From Cryphonectria parasitica EP155 (lineage: Eukaryota; Ascomycota; Sordariomycetes; Diaporthales; Cryphonectriaceae), in contig NW_024468910.1 of NCBI RefSeq assembly GCF_011745365.1, forward strand, positions 682,001 to 746,000: DNA of 64,000 bases, given 5' to 3'. The stretch's first letter is position 1. Every line of letters begins with the position of its first letter. This document shows positions 1 to 11,400 of the stretch, one piece after another. Under the pieces are notes generated by a model that had not been told where the DNA came from, did not search any database, and saw nothing but the letters and a program-made list of their open reading frames with translations. The position numbers and the translations under genes were made by a program.

Positions 1-44
1 TCGTGACTTGTTTTCGTGACCTGCATGTTGGATGGGTCATAACA
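1..44 (-). repeat. Family A LTR, terminal fragment (element A0)
   Basis: The first 44 bases match the last bases of every minus-oriented family A LTR, ending in the terminal ATAACA (reverse complement of the LTR start TGTTAT). This is the 5' LTR end of a minus-strand element whose body lies left of the window. It is inserted inside the integrase region of A1, which starts at base 45. Confidence 0.85.
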
Positions 45-942
45 ATTTCTCAGAATAATTATTGCTAATTACAGCATGCTAGAAGAAATAATCTCCAATA
101 GAAACAGAAAATTCAACTCAAAGTTTTGAACTTTGCTTATAAAGCAGCTCAGAATATACTACAGAATATCTATAGCATTTCATCTGCAGACAAATGAATA
201 AACAGAAAGAATAAATCAAATTATTAAGCAGTATCTTCAATATTATATTAATCAGAAACAGAATAACTAAATTAATCTATTATTTCTTATATAATTCGCT
301 TATAATAGCGCAGATATAAGCATAATAAAGAAATCATTATTCTCTATATTCTATAGATATAATCTAATAGCTTATTACAAAGCATTGCTAGAAGCAGATG
401 CAGAAGCTGCAAACAAAAGAATTAAAAAGATTAAAAAAGTTCAGAAAGAATTCTAATTAGAACTATAATTCATTCAGAAATGAATAATACAATATACAAA
501 CTTCAAAAGAATTGAGAAATTAATCTTACAGAAGAGAGATAAGATTTATCTACTTTGGAAAAATATTAAAACAATCAGATCCAGCAGCAAGCTCGATTAT
601 AAGAAGTTAGAACTATTCAAAATCTTGCAACAGATTTCCCTAGTTAATTACAAGTTAGTATTATCTTATAAAATGAAAATATATCTGATTTTCCACATTT
701 CACTGCTAGAATCAGCAGCACAGGAAATACTAGCAGATGATACAGCAGAAGTAGAAAACAATGAATCAGAGTATGAGATAGAGAAAATCCTTAAATACAG
801 AAGCATAGATAGCACAAGGGAATATCTTATCAAATGGAAAGATTATCTAGCAAGCGAAAATTCGTAGAAACTACAGAAAAACATTAAAAACGCTTAGAAA
901 AAGATAATCGAATACTGGAAAAGGAAAGAAACCAGCGCCTAG
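45..942 (+). pseudogene. A1 pol: integrase C-terminal part and chromodomain, RIP-broken
   Basis: Translating plus-strand frames gives the integrase segment with an [13 protein letters not shown] helix and an AYNSA block, full of TAA/TAG stops. From about 625 an open frame of 80 codons carries the chromodomain: YEIEKIL near 775, then REYLIKWKDYLASENS, with a stop where the aromatic Trp of SENSWE is expected. The stop after KRKETSA is TAG at 940-942. A chromodomain at the integrase C-terminus places the family in the chromoviruses, where it is thought to guide insertion to particular chromatin. Nonfunctional. Confidence 0.85.
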
Positions 943-1070
943 AATGATCGCTCCGCCCCGAACTGAAACCCAGGAGCTTCAGAAATCTTACTCTCCAGGA
1001 AACCAGCGCCTAGAATGATCGCTCCGCCCCGAACTGAAACCCAGGAGCTTCAGAAATCTTACTCTTCAGG
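929..1070 (+). repeat. 71-bp tandem duplication at the pol / antisense gene junction
   Basis: Bases 929-999 and 1000-1070 are two copies of one 71-bp unit, differing at one position (ctctcc versus ctcttc). The unit covers the end of pol, the shared stop-codon region and the end of the antisense gene. The duplication moves the antisense stop (CTA on plus at 1010-1012) 70 bases from the pol stop (940-942). The other family A copies have one unit. Confidence 0.9.
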
Positions 1071-1630
1071 AAACCAGACCAGTTTACTACAGAATTCCCT
1101 ATATCCACAGAATTCCAATCAAAGCTCTCAAAGAAAGAATCCCCAGCTATCACAGCAGCTTCCTCGAGAACCACCTCCTGCACAATCACAGCAGCACAGC
1201 GACGCTCGGCCTTACGCTCTTCAGCCTCCATGCAGTCCAATTCCTCTATGCGAGTAATGCTACAGCGTAGAGCACATTTCATCTTCTCAAACCACATCCA
1301 CTTCTATTAATACAGACAGAGAAGCTCGGTCTCCTTCCTCTCAATCTCATCCTCCAACTTTCAATGTTGGATAGCAATATTGCAAAGCTTCTCGGAAGAG
1401 GAATCTATAACATCGTACTTGGAGCAATCTAGGCGAATATATTTGATGCAACGAGAAGAGTCTCCGGAAAATACCTTGCAGAACTCAAAACCGCGCTCTT
1501 TGCAGTAAGAACAGATGAGCATCTCAACAAAATTCTCCAGAAGGCGAGAAACCAGGAGATTTCGGTTGTAGGTACTTTTTGGAACAGAGAAGGGTTTGCA
1601 AATGCGAGATTTGTTGACTCTGCTCAACAT
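1010..1630 (-). pseudogene. A1 antisense gene (cysteine-cluster / coiled-coil protein), decayed
   Basis: Minus-strand frame opposite to pol. It starts with MLSRVNKS and holds the cluster ICSYC...C...RCIKY...C, i.e. CX2CX7CX9CX2[C->Y]X4CX2[C->Y]. A charged helical segment follows (KLEDEIERKE, then EELDCMEAEERKAERR), and the tail has SFFESFDWNSVDIGN and ends in GAERSF. The layout is the same as in A3, A4, A6 and A7. Two in-frame stops near 1340-1380 break the frame. Function unknown; a DNA- or RNA-binding role is suggested only by the cysteines. Confidence 0.75.
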
Positions 1631-1723
1631 GATGAATCAGGAAAGCATGAAGTATAACAAGAAGAATAGCTGAGAGAACTTACAGAAAATCATTAGGAAC
1701 AACGATCCATAGAAGAGAGATGA

Positions 1724-2169
1724 TGTTATAATCCATCCAACATGCAGATCACGAATCATGCTCAGCTAACAGAAGAACCAGATATCATAACTCAACATCA
1801 GAACAGCTAATAAGGATTATATAATCCAGAGTTAGAATTACTAGCGCAACTATATTAGCTATGAACATAGTTAACAGAGTCAGAAGATAACTATGAGAAA
1901 TTAGAATATAGTTATCATAGTTAGAACTGAAGAGCTGGATATATAAGAATACGCTTATTATCATGAGATAGATCATGAGTATATAGCTCTTCAGTTATCA
2001 ATCTAAGTATCAGATTACTCCCCTACTCTGATAGCTCCAAAGGTAGTGAACACTTATACAGTTATCTCAGTTGTATTTCCGTATTCAAAGCCTATACTTA
2101 GCATCGCTCTTGTTAGCATAAACCCTTTATGTACTTTGGAATCTTCGGATTACTGCAGTGCTCATTACA
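1724..2169 (+). repeat. A1 3' LTR (446 bp, variant U3)
   Basis: Starts TGTTATAATCC, ends GCTCATTACA, and keeps the TATA segment (ggatatataag) and the R/U5 part of the family. The U3 part from about 1770 to 1925 is unlike those of the other LTRs: AT-rich, with repeated variants of gttaactatg / catagttat instead of the GGATCGCT repeats. Confidence 0.85.
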
Positions 2170-2470
2170 CTAGCTCTCGAGTATCTTTCTGAACCTTCAG
2201 GATCCTCTGAGCAAAGTGCCTAAGCTCTGAATAGCTTGGTGCAAGCCCTAGGCTTTCCTGAACAAGAATCCATTCAGCCAACTTCTTTTCCTGAGGAAAG
2301 GAGAGCTTTTGCTGATGTTGATGAGCTGTTTGATGCGATTCTCTTCCTGCCAGGCGATGAAGAAGAGTAGTCCTCGGGATCCCGTATTCGCGTGCGGCTC
2401 GTTTCTGAGACCAGCCTTTTTTAACAGCCTCGACGGCCTGGGCTACCTCACACTCGGTATATGACTTCAT
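2170..2470 (-). pseudogene. Pogo-like transposase N-terminus (truncated)
   Basis: The likely start is the Met at 2470 (MKSYTECEVAQAVEAVKKG); the frame is open further upstream, but that part covers the terminal repeat. Residues 6-32 form a psq-type helix-turn-helix (AVEAVKKGWSQKRAAREYGI, PRTTLLHRL). A CENP-B-type second HTH follows (FPQEKKLAEWILVQESLGLA, PSYSELRHFAQRIL). These two domains bind transposon ends in the Tc1/pogo superfamily. There is no internal stop in about 100 codons, so this copy is little affected by RIP, but it ends at the A1 insertion before the DDE domain. Confidence 0.85.
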
Positions 2471-2612
2471 TATTGTCGTATGAAGGCCCTGTAAAAAGAT
2501 GAAGTTATTCGGATAAGAATTGGTTGAGAAAAGATTATAAAAGTAAAGGTGGTGGAAATGGCGGTGTGGCTGGCCAGAGGTGTCCACAAGGGGGGGGTGT
2601 CCACAAGGGGGT
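2170..2612 (-). mobile_element. Fot1/pogo-like DNA transposon, 5' end only
   Basis: Minus-strand transposon end. Its outer boundary is probably the GTGTCCACAAG motif, present twice at 2579-2606 separated by a G run; tandem GTGTCC-type motifs are usual at ends of fungal pogo elements. The body is cut at 2169/2170 by the LTR of A1, so the DDE catalytic part, if it survives, lies beyond the window. Confidence 0.7.
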
Positions 2613-3560
2613 GCTTCGACTTATCAGCTTTGGCAACCAATTAAACTGGAGCTTGCATTCTTTACACTCTACTAATGGAGTTCAGATCATTTATGCTCCA
2701 CGAAAGGTATCAATAGACGATGTTTTGCTAAAGCTTCCCATTACTACGAACTACACGATTACCTCAGGACCTGATCTCCCTAGATCGATGTATAACTCTA
2801 TTGCAGCACAACTTTTCTTCATTGAGCTGTTTGAGCAGCCATGCCTTGCTACCTCGGCATTCTGCATTCTATACCTGCAATGCAGGCTTATTCGCAGCTC
2901 AGGGCTGCATAGTTTCTTGATGCAAATCAAGGATAGTATAATCTATTTCCGAGGCGATGAACAAACAGTCCGCGCTGCAAGACTTCTCCCTCGTGGTCAG
3001 CTTGCGCAGGACCAGTTTAGCCGGATGATTAAGGTACAGGTCTCGTCTCTGCAGTTGCAGATCTGGGTTAGCATTGACATAAATACTGCTGGAAGCTCAT
3101 GGAATATAAGCAATTGCTCATATGAACTAGACCAGCTGATACAAGACCAGGGAGTGGATTGTATATTCAGCCATAGTGATTACAGAAAAAGAAGGATTAA
3201 TAGCAACTCAATAAGCAAGATACAATTAAGGCTTCAGATTGAACAATTACAGGATACAATGAATTCAATATAACCAGAAAAATTCGAAAGCCACTTCGGA
3301 ACACTTTGAAGCCGGTAAATCCAAGGAGCCCATCGCTAACCTGAAGAGCCCTGCTGAAGCCCTAACTCTGCAGAGAGACGTGCTTCATGAGAATAAGAGT
3401 TAGGAGGAGATTTATCAGGAAGCTTTGGAAAAGGCCAAGCTGAAGGCTGGGAAGGGTGAGAGCAGGGATTCATAGAAGGGGAAACAGGCGTATAGGGCAT
3501 GGCACTTGAAACAGGAAAAAGCCTGTGCGAAAATTGATGCAATTCTCTCAACCCCCACCT
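2613..3560. other. Unassigned region between pogo end and copia fragment
   Basis: GC content is nearer normal than in the surrounding repeats. A plus frame stays open from 2524 to 3273 (249 codons including the transposon end), but its translation has no domain I recognise and the beginning overlaps the terminal repeat. From 3290 to 3570 a second plus frame has charged, helical character (KSPAEALTLQRDVL, EEIYQEALEKAKLKAGKG, then AYRAWHLKQEK) with two TAG stops where Gln would fit. It may be a decayed transposon or host exon. I make no functional call. Confidence 0.35.
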
Positions 3561-3986
3561 CAGGAATGAGCTGCTTCTCACATTGCTCAACTCTTAGCAG
3601 CCACTCTGTGCAAGCAGCGGCGGCCTTATTGTTATTTCGCTTGCCATTCTCTGTGACTTGAGCACCTTTGACAGAGACCTGACTGCATTCCCTTGCAGAT
3701 GGAGTGATATTCAGCCTCTGTTGTAGACAGCATCATGCGGTCCGTACATCCGTCTTGCACGCCAGTTGGCCGCGCCATTGCTTATCTGAACGGCGACGCC
3801 GTACGTTGAACGGCCCGTCGCCTTGTCTCCTTTCCAATCAGAGTTCACCCATAGGGATAAGGATGTTCTATCCTCAACCCTTGCCGCCTCATTGCTGAAC
3901 GCTTCGCTGTCCCAGTGTACTTAGGGAAAGGCCACGTCCTTATCCCCGATCTTGAGGCCGAGGTATCTGGTGCGCTGGTATAGTGG
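3560..3986 (-). pseudogene. Ty1/copia RNase H part (downstream half of split gene)
   Basis: Reading leftwards from 3986 the minus strand gives copia RNase H features: LWVNSDWKGDKATGRSTYG (the usual SDWAGD..TRRSTSG block), a WRAR block, then after a frame change LSTTEAEYHSICKGMQS, the conserved STTEAEY motif. This half continues from the half at 16295-16609; element M was inserted between them. GC content is higher than in the Ty3 elements, and damage is modest: one stop and at least one frameshift. Confidence 0.85.
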
Positions 3987-4305
3987 TGAACCAGAACTAG
4001 GGCGCCGTCGCCCTCGAAAGAAAAAGGGACAAACAGCTGCCGAAGCAATGGGCAAGGGCTCGTGCAACCCAAGCGTGCCTGTGCAGATGAGGACAGCAAA
4101 CTAAGGCCACACGGGCACAAGAACAGGGTGAAAAACCTGTCTTAGACCTGTCCAAAGGATTCAAAATTGAAAAGAAGAGAAAGGATGCTTCATTGTTGCT
4201 TATAGCTAAAGAATTTGAAAAGTAGGTGGTATCCTTTATATGTATAAGGACCCTTGACTCACTGTACTCCATGTCCTACAGACTACCACTCTGGCCACTA
4301 CAACA
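3987..4305 (-). repeat. Element M 3' LTR
   Basis: On the minus strand it runs TGTTGTAGTGG...CTGGTTCA, 319 bp. It carries TATA-like TATACATATAAAGG on the minus strand near 4235. Each difference from the 5' LTR at 15976-16294 is a C/T or G/A change. Confidence 0.92.
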
Positions 4306-4315
4306 GTCCTTCCCC
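4306..4315 (-). other. Element M polypurine tract
   Basis: On the minus strand GGGGAAGGAC lies directly before the TGTTGTAG start of the 3' LTR. This is the expected site and composition for plus-strand DNA priming. Confidence 0.75.
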
Positions 4316-4539
4316 AGCAATTTTCTTCCAAAGTTGTAACAAGTCCAATGGTGTATCAGATCTAATCAGAGGGAGATGAAGTAAAGAAATAAAGAATTCA
4401 TTGCAAACTGCTAAAGGAAATACTGCAAACCAAACCATCCTCCCCAATTCAACTCTTATACTTCTTCCTATTGCTTGAGCTATTATTCAAATCAATGCAG
4501 GAGTATCAGTATCCATCTTCAGTTCATTTGTAATACGGG

Positions 4540-6240
4540 CATGATCTGGATAGATCCTAACGCTAATCTCTTCTCTGTTTCCGTTTGCTTTCAAACTCCG
4601 CTCGAGCAGCAGCAGCAGCAGCAGTTCTTTCCTGATTCTGCATCCTCACTCGACGGATTCTTTCGCAATTCGCTTCATACATATCCATCTTGATAGCATA
4701 ATCAAACTCTATTCAGTTCGGAGAACCTACTGAGAGCCTGATAGGGTTAAGGCTATGAAGCTCATTCTATAGAGGCATACGAGGCTTCTGAGGTTTATCA
4801 GGAAAACTGGGAGGCATGATGTTGCTGCTTCTCAGTCTCTGATGCAATGGGGCTTCAGTAGCATGTTCAGGCTTAGCTGTTTGCTGTATTGATAGGTTGA
4901 TTGTTGGTTCTGGATCAATAGGCGTTTCTCGAGGTGAAGAGGAGTAAGGATTGGTAGGAGTTCCGGATAGGAATCGACTTAACTCTGAGCTGATACTACG
5001 TTCTCTTGATAAATGCAAGATCAGGCTAGCTGGAGCTATGCTCTCTCGGAACTGTTGTCTTGATGGAACTAGGCTGGGTGCTCTACTCGCTCTGAAATCC
5101 TCCAGAGCAAAGGCTGATATATTCCTTCTCATTCTATCGAGATTGCCTTCAATAGATAGTTTAGGCAAGTCTGCAACTCCTTTCACAAAGAAGGTAACAT
5201 TCAGCTTGTAAGTTATATTCAGTATTTCACCAGCTTCTACTTGTACAGCCTTGTATTCTTGAAGTAAAGCACTTCTTCTTAATGGCTAATCAGGATATCG
5301 TATATAGTTGCTATATCCCAGCTCATAGAAGAAAGCTTAGCAGTGCAGGCTCATTATAGCTATCTCTGCACCCCATTCTTCCATATTTTGTGTAGTCTCT
5401 CTATAGTTAAGATAAAGAGCTTGCCTCCAGTCTGAACAGCTACTAGATGATTGGTAGAAATCAGTAGATTCCAGAATTCAAAGGCGAAACAGTTCGATTG
5501 TATAGAGCAGAGCTGCATTCGAATCATTATCTAGCAGCATAGTTGGAACATTCTCGAAATCCCAATCCTGATTGGCTCTAGCATTCCTGAGCTAACTATT
5601 CAGATAATGCTTGCTTGTATAAGCTAGTAGGATATTGCTGGATTTGTATATAGCAATGTAAAATCCTTTTTCAGTTTTCATATCGAGTTAAGATAGAGCA
5701 CAAGCTGAAGTTGCTGTATTGACTGAGAGAAGAACCCATAGGCGCCTCTGTCTAGCCTTATATCTGAGCAGATCCTGCTTATTAAGAATATCAGGAGAGC
5801 TAGATGAATGGGCTATCAATGGAATATGAAGGCATCCTATCAAGAATACGTTTTGTTGGTTGTACTGAGCGTAATAACGAAAAGCAGCTATAGCGTGCTG
5901 CAAACTAATATCTTAAGGAACTCTTGCATCTAAGAATCCAACTAGATTATAGATATCGAGAAGGTATCTGGAAGGATTAGCGCTGAAGATCGTAGGCAAA
6001 TACAACTTGCAAGGGAGCAACTCTGGGAAGTACTTCTCGACGAGTCCTGCTGCTAGATGATTTTCTTCATCCCTTAGACTGAAGTAGGGCGGATGATTCT
6101 TGATTACTTCAGTTAGGTACAGCGCTCTGGGAAAAACAGTCCGAAAGCAGTAGGCTTTGATCATCCAGTTCCCTCAGCTATGCTGGATAGGTGGGAACAG
6201 AGAGTACTTGAATTCGGCTATTGCTGCTGAGTTGAAAGGA
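4540..6240 (-). pseudogene. Element M extra ORF downstream of integrase (ORF-X), unrecognised
   Basis: One continuous minus frame of about 540 codons from Met at 6164, possibly extending upstream to about 6240 through one TGA, and ending at KRKQRRD near 4545. Only about seven stops interrupt it, all explicable by Gln/Trp codon decay. The N-terminal half looks globular (IKAYCFRTVFPRALYLTE, FPELLPCKLYLP). The middle from 5186 to 4767 is Ser/Pro/Arg-rich (ISAFALEDFRAS, RPPL-like stretches). The C-terminus is basic and helical with a six-Ala run (4606-4623). I see no signal peptide or clear membrane segment, so an envelope role is not supported although it occupies the env position. Could be a captured gene. 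Function unknown. Confidence 0.65.
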
Positions 6241-6837
6241 AAGTGAAAAGAAAAGAACAGCTTTATCGGAAGGTAAGCAATTGCGAGAGGGGTTTGCAAA
6301 GGTATAAAGTTAAGGGACTGAGAGGATGTTGACTGAGAAAGAAAGGTAGAGAAGAATGCAGCTTCAGCTTGAGGATCTGTTAAGGAAGATGATGTTATAT
6401 AAGCAGAGCAGTTAACAATTTGCTCTGATATCAGTATACAGATCTGGAGCAGCGTTAATGAGGAAGAAAAAGGGTGTATATATGCTTGAAAAAGGTGGTT
6501 GTAAAGAGGTTGAAGGAGGAAGAAGAATAGCTAGCTGCGAGTATGGATGGAATGGCTAATTTATCTTATCTAGCAACTATCCAAGTAATTCACTGCTTTC
6601 CGTTTGTTACAAGGCAAACAGCTTTATCCTTGGCTAGATAGGAGCTATTCAGCAACAGACCGGATAGAAAGCGTGGTAACTCAGTTGAGTATATTTGTTA
6701 CCTATTGCTATCTCATCAACCTTCAGCAAACTGTTCAACAATCTCTTCCTCAGTTCACCTTACCTTTCAATTCATCCTTCATACAACAACTTCTCCTTCT
6801 ATCAACCTTCTCTTGCCCAGCTCTGCAATATACTCAA

Positions 6838-8073
6838 GATGTCTCGAATCGTTACCAATGCTGTTTTCTCTTCGCAGGTAAACACTGCTTCTCAAAAAGT
6901 TAATAAGATCTGGATCTGGTTTTCTTCTTCGATTCCTCCTTCTCAGAGCAGCAACTATTACTAGCTCAAGAATGTTCATATCAACTTCCTTAACATTACA
7001 GACTTCAATATTATCAAGGGAGATCTTGGCTTAATATACGCTTCTTGGGATATTCAAGGCGATATCATGTTTTGGAACAACTCACTGCCAAGCCCTGGCT
7101 TTGCTGCTCATTTCGCAAGGCTGAATAATAAGGATTCTATCAAACTGAATCCTATTGTAGTATGTAAAGCCGGTTGGAAGCTCTTCAGCGAGTACCTTAC
7201 TCGCATCTTCTCCCGATCTGAGCGAGTAAATTCTCTTCTTATTCAGTTCTATGATCAGCATAATCTAGTTTCTTGCGATTGCTGCTCCCGTCGATACGCT
7301 ACTGCTTGCATGCTTATATAGAAGCAGCAGATCAATATTAACTAGCTTTTTCTAGAATGCATCTCAATGGAGAGCTTCTTCAATAGAAAGTATAGCAACT
7401 GCATTTATTATGCAGAGTTTGGGTATAACTATACCAAAGACTTTTCTTGTATCAAAGAGCGCAATATATAAGTAAGATTTCTATTCTAATATTCTTAACT
7501 AGGTTTGAGCATATACTAATTATTATTCTTCTTGCAGCATTAGCACTTATTTTACTAACTCAGCTCTTGATGTATAATCGAGATAGATTCTCAAATCAAC
7601 TCCAATGCTGATATTAAGCGTATTATTAAAGCTCAATACAAGCTTATGCAGAATAAAGATATTGCATATAATCAGATTAAATGAATTCTTCTTATACTAA
7701 GAAAATGGTATTCACAGGATACTATAAGTCTCATAACCAACTATGATTGCGATGCTCAAGAAGATTACTGCTAACTTTATCTGCATAGATTAGCAAGAAG
7801 AGTACTGCTTCTTCTGCTCCCAAGAAGGGAGTATCTGAGTCTAAGCAAGCAGCTCTATAATCTGTATCTCGCAGCAAGGATAAAGGCAAGAGCAAGGCTG
7901 TAGTAGGATCTCGTGTTGAGAAACGAGCTAAATTCGTTCAGTTTCAAGATTCTTCCTCTGTTTTTAACAACGATTCTTCAGCGGATGATATGGATAATAT
8001 AGATCTGAATAGAATAAGAAGAGAGCTATCGGATGATATTTACGGATATTCCGGTAATAAGAATAATGTATAA
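6838..8073 (+). pseudogene. Element M antisense gene with cysteine cluster
   Basis: Plus-strand gene inside the minus-strand element. From ATG at 6838 (MSRIVTNAVFSS) a single frame continues to about 7470 with few stops, including an undamaged stretch 7067-7321. It holds SCDCCSRRYATAC (CX2CX7C), then SNCIYYAEFGYNY, which fits CX2CX4C with Cys-to-Tyr decay. A putative intron follows (GTAAGA at about 7471 to TTGCAG near 7541). The last exon from about 7790 is basic then acidic (SRSKDKGKSKAVVGSRVEKR, then SADDMDNIDLNRIRREL), ending at TAA 8071-8073. It converges with pol (stop at 8442). The spacing matches the antisense gene of family A. Confidence 0.6.
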
Positions 8074-8441
8074 AAGTAAGGGGTTTCTATAGATTGCAGT
8101 ATTTCTTCAGCGCTCTGCATTTTTCATGCATTGCATTCCAATATACTGCAATTTTTGAACAACGAAAATAGCTTCAGAGCTGATCAACATGCTCTGTACT
8201 GGGTGCTTTGAAATTTTTAGATGGGTTTACAGTATTCTGTAGCAAGTAGTAGCAGATAATACTTCATCCCTCCTTCTCCAGCAAAACATATAAGATGAAA
8301 TAGGAAAGATGAAAAGAAAATGTATTTTGCAAACAAAAAGGAAATATGAACAGAAAGAAATCAATCTCCTCTACGAGCTAGGAATGCTGATTTAGTTGGA
8401 ATTGATATAAACATCTTACTTCTATCTGCTTTCTCCTGTTC
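8074..8441. other. Convergent non-coding gap in element M
   Basis: About 370 bases between the antisense gene stop and the pol stop (minus strand, 8442-8444). AT-rich, no long frame, no repeat recognised. Confidence 0.6.
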
Positions 8442-11400
8442 TCATCTCTCCTTCTCTATTGCCTGTGTAAAATGTTCACTATTACTAACTCCATTTCCAT
8501 TCTCAGCATTATCATCCGCTTCAGTTGCTAGATTAACAGTCTCTGGATCAGAACTGGTCTAGCCAGGCGTAAGATTGTGCTCAATGATATCTGGAATCCA
8601 GAATATAGCGTTGTCGCTTAAATCTGCTTCCTGAACTTCGAGGATATTATTGTCTGGTTCCTCTTGCTAGAAAGCTCTTATCGAATCCAGCTTTTCTGCT
8701 AATAGTTAGCCAGATTGAAGCTCGATATCTTCTTCCCAGAGCATGAGCATCTCGGATTCCCAAATGCTATCTATATTCTGCACGAACTTTTTGAGATTGG
8801 TAGCTGAATATGTGCCTTTTAGCAGAACTCTGTCTGTAATCTTGAGCTCATAAGCATGTTTGTCTAGGATCTGAGCAATTAGGTATGAACTCTTCTACTT
8901 ATAAGAGATCTTAGCATTATGTAAGTAGCTCATTTTCCGGATGTGATTATAGATAAGCACAAGATCTTCAATATTCAGTCGAGATTTTCGTACTAGATTC
9001 TGCATTTGATTTTTAGCTGCAATCTTTTAACAGTATGCCTGAATAGCTTCAATTGCTTTCTGCATATTATCTTCTTTAGCTGCAATCATTCTTAACTGCA
9101 TTTTAAATGCTTTCTGAGGGGATTAGTCTTCAGTTTATATAAGAACTCTCTACATCGGGATTTCAGTTTCAATTGGGATAAGCAGCTTCCAACCGAAAAT
9201 CAAATAGAAGAGGCTATATCTATGCAACTGGCGGATTGTAGTTCTTTTAGCGAAGAGTGCAAATCTCAAGTATTACCTCCATTTTCAGAATTAAGCATTA
9301 GCTAGCTTAGCAAGGGCACTTGCTAAGGAAAGATGATTAGCTTCTACTTGTTTTTGAGCATAGGGATTATAACTGGAGATCTGAACAAGCAGGATCCCAA
9401 GAGCTCTGATGGTCTTAGCTATCTCAGCCTTGTTTTCTGGTTCTCTATTAACAGTAATTTTGAGAGAGCATCTGAATATAAGAATGATTTCTTTCAAAAT
9501 GAACTTCCTTATTTCTGCAGCTGTAGCTTTCTTGAGAGGTCTTGCAAGCATATAGCTGGTTAGATTACAGCAAGCTTCTGCAAGGTATCTGTAACTGCTA
9601 TTCTCAGCTATATGTTGAATGTTGATGCTAATCCTTGTAAAGGGTTAACTTGGAAGGATCGGAATCACTTCTTTCTTTCACATCTTTGAATTGAATTTTG
9701 TATACTTCTTGCAATCCGAGATAGCATTAGCTATATCTATTCAGAGATCTCTTCAGTAGTAAAGTTGCTTGATACGAGCTACTATAGAATCTCAATCTCA
9801 ATATCCAAACTTAGCATAATATTCTCTAATGATTCAGCAATGAAGATTAGAATTATCTACTATCCATTAGCATAAGAGTTTCGCACTAGCGCAGCGCTAC
9901 AGAGCTTAATCAAATACTTGATGCTTTAATGCCTCTACTATAAAGTTCTTGCAATCTCTCTTGAAAAGTTTTGATGAAATGATCCCGTAGCATAAGAACT
10001 CTGCATACTGTTTCAACTATTCCATCTACTAAAGAGTTAGATTTAGCAGCAGTACTAGATTAGCTCCATCTGAATTCATGCTATTAAGCTGAGCATTATA
10101 CTAGTTCTCAATATTGCTATCTTCATCTTTCTTAGATAGCATTGAGTATGAAGATCGAGAAAGAGCATCAGCTACAGGATTCTTTGACTCGGAAATGTGT
10201 TTGATAGTAAAGTCAAACATCTTGATTACTGCTATCCATTTATTCAGAAGAGCACTGGGTATATCGTTCATTCCTTTATTGAGTTGGTTTACCAGAATAT
10301 GAGTATTAGTTTCCAAAATGAAATAGCAACTATAAAGATGCTGCTGAAGAGATTGTAGAGTACAGAAGATAGTGCGATACTCTTTCTTGGTAGCATTATA
10401 CTTCTATGCTGCAACTATCCAGATTCTGCTAACAAAATATGCTAGCTTTCGTTTATTCTCTATTATCTGCATCAGTACAGCGCTCCAGCTCAACAAGCTT
10501 GCATCTATTATAAGAACGATCTTCTCAGCATTAGTGCTGTAATTAATTGAAATGATGATTGAACGAGATGTGAGTATCTGGATAAGTGTGGCAACAGCTT
10601 CTTTCTATTTCTTCTCCTATCTTTACGCAGCATCTTTCTTGAGAAGATCGTAGAGTGATTGGGCAATGATTGCAAAGTTCTAAATCCAAGCTGCATAATA
10701 AACAACCAGTTCGATGAAAGAGCAAACGTTCTTGATATCCTTGTATTCTGTCCAGGCTAGAAGCTTTTCCATCTTCCTGTTCTGAGGTTGTTATCCGCTG
10801 GAACTGACAACATAATCAATCATATCGATTTTCATTCAGCACTATTCTAACTTGAATGCTGAGATTGTAGCTTTAGCTAGCTCTGCATTTATAAGAATCT
10901 TGTTAAGATTTCCGATGTGCTCAGCAATATATCTATGCATTCCGAGAAAGCTCGGAACCTCTTCATTTCCATAGGTTGTTGTAGAACTACGAACAGGAAT
11001 GTTATTGAGGAAAGGCTGGCATATATGAGGAATAAGATCATACAGAAGTCTAACCATTATCCTTATAAACTGAGCAATAGAGTTGGTAGCACTCTGGAAT
11101 AGAGTATATATCCTGAACAGGCTTAAGAGCGTTGAGAAGGTTGTTATATCCCTGCTGTTAGGATGCAGTCGCACTTAGTTGTACTCGGAAAAGAAGTTGA
11201 GCAGTGAAAGAACCTTGCATATAGCGAATTCCTCCGAGAATTCATCTGAGGCAGGCAGCATGAAGGCATTCTTGAAGCTGTGCTTGTTGTACTTTTGAGC
11301 ATTATTGATTAAGCGTAAGCTACTATCCTTTTTGATAATCAGAAATCAGTTGTTTCTGTATGATGCATGGCTTTTCTCAATGATCTCCCGCCTGATACAT

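Larger units (their letters stand above)
45..2169 (+). mobile_element. Chromovirus A1, 3' part (integrase to 3' LTR)
   Basis: A plus-strand family A Ty3 element of which only the 3' third is inside the window: integrase, chromodomain, antisense cysteine-cluster gene, polypurine tract (around 1711-1723) and 3' LTR. The left side is cut by A0. The right LTR end lies directly against a pogo-like transposase reading frame, so A1 inserted into that transposon. The duplicated target would be CTAGC at 2170-2174, but its partner is outside the window. Confidence 0.85.

Noticed and set aside
2524..3273. A 249-codon plus frame as a host gene
   Set aside because: It begins inside the pogo terminal repeat, shows no recognisable domain and has no evident promoter; kept only as an unassigned region.
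3997..4272. A 91-codon open frame that recurs almost unchanged at 4 kb, 16 kb, 18.4 kb and 45.8 kb
   Set aside because: It lies wholly inside the M LTR in every case; the recurrence is explained by the LTR copies, and the product has no domain or coding signal of its own.
4606..4623. CAG repeat run that looked like a polyglutamine tract or microsatellite
   Set aside because: In the well-supported minus frame (ORF-X of element M) it encodes an alanine run; the plus frame around it is short.
4540..6240. Calling ORF-X of element M an envelope gene
   Set aside because: Position fits, but I see no signal peptide, transmembrane helix, fusion peptide or furin-like site; left unnamed.
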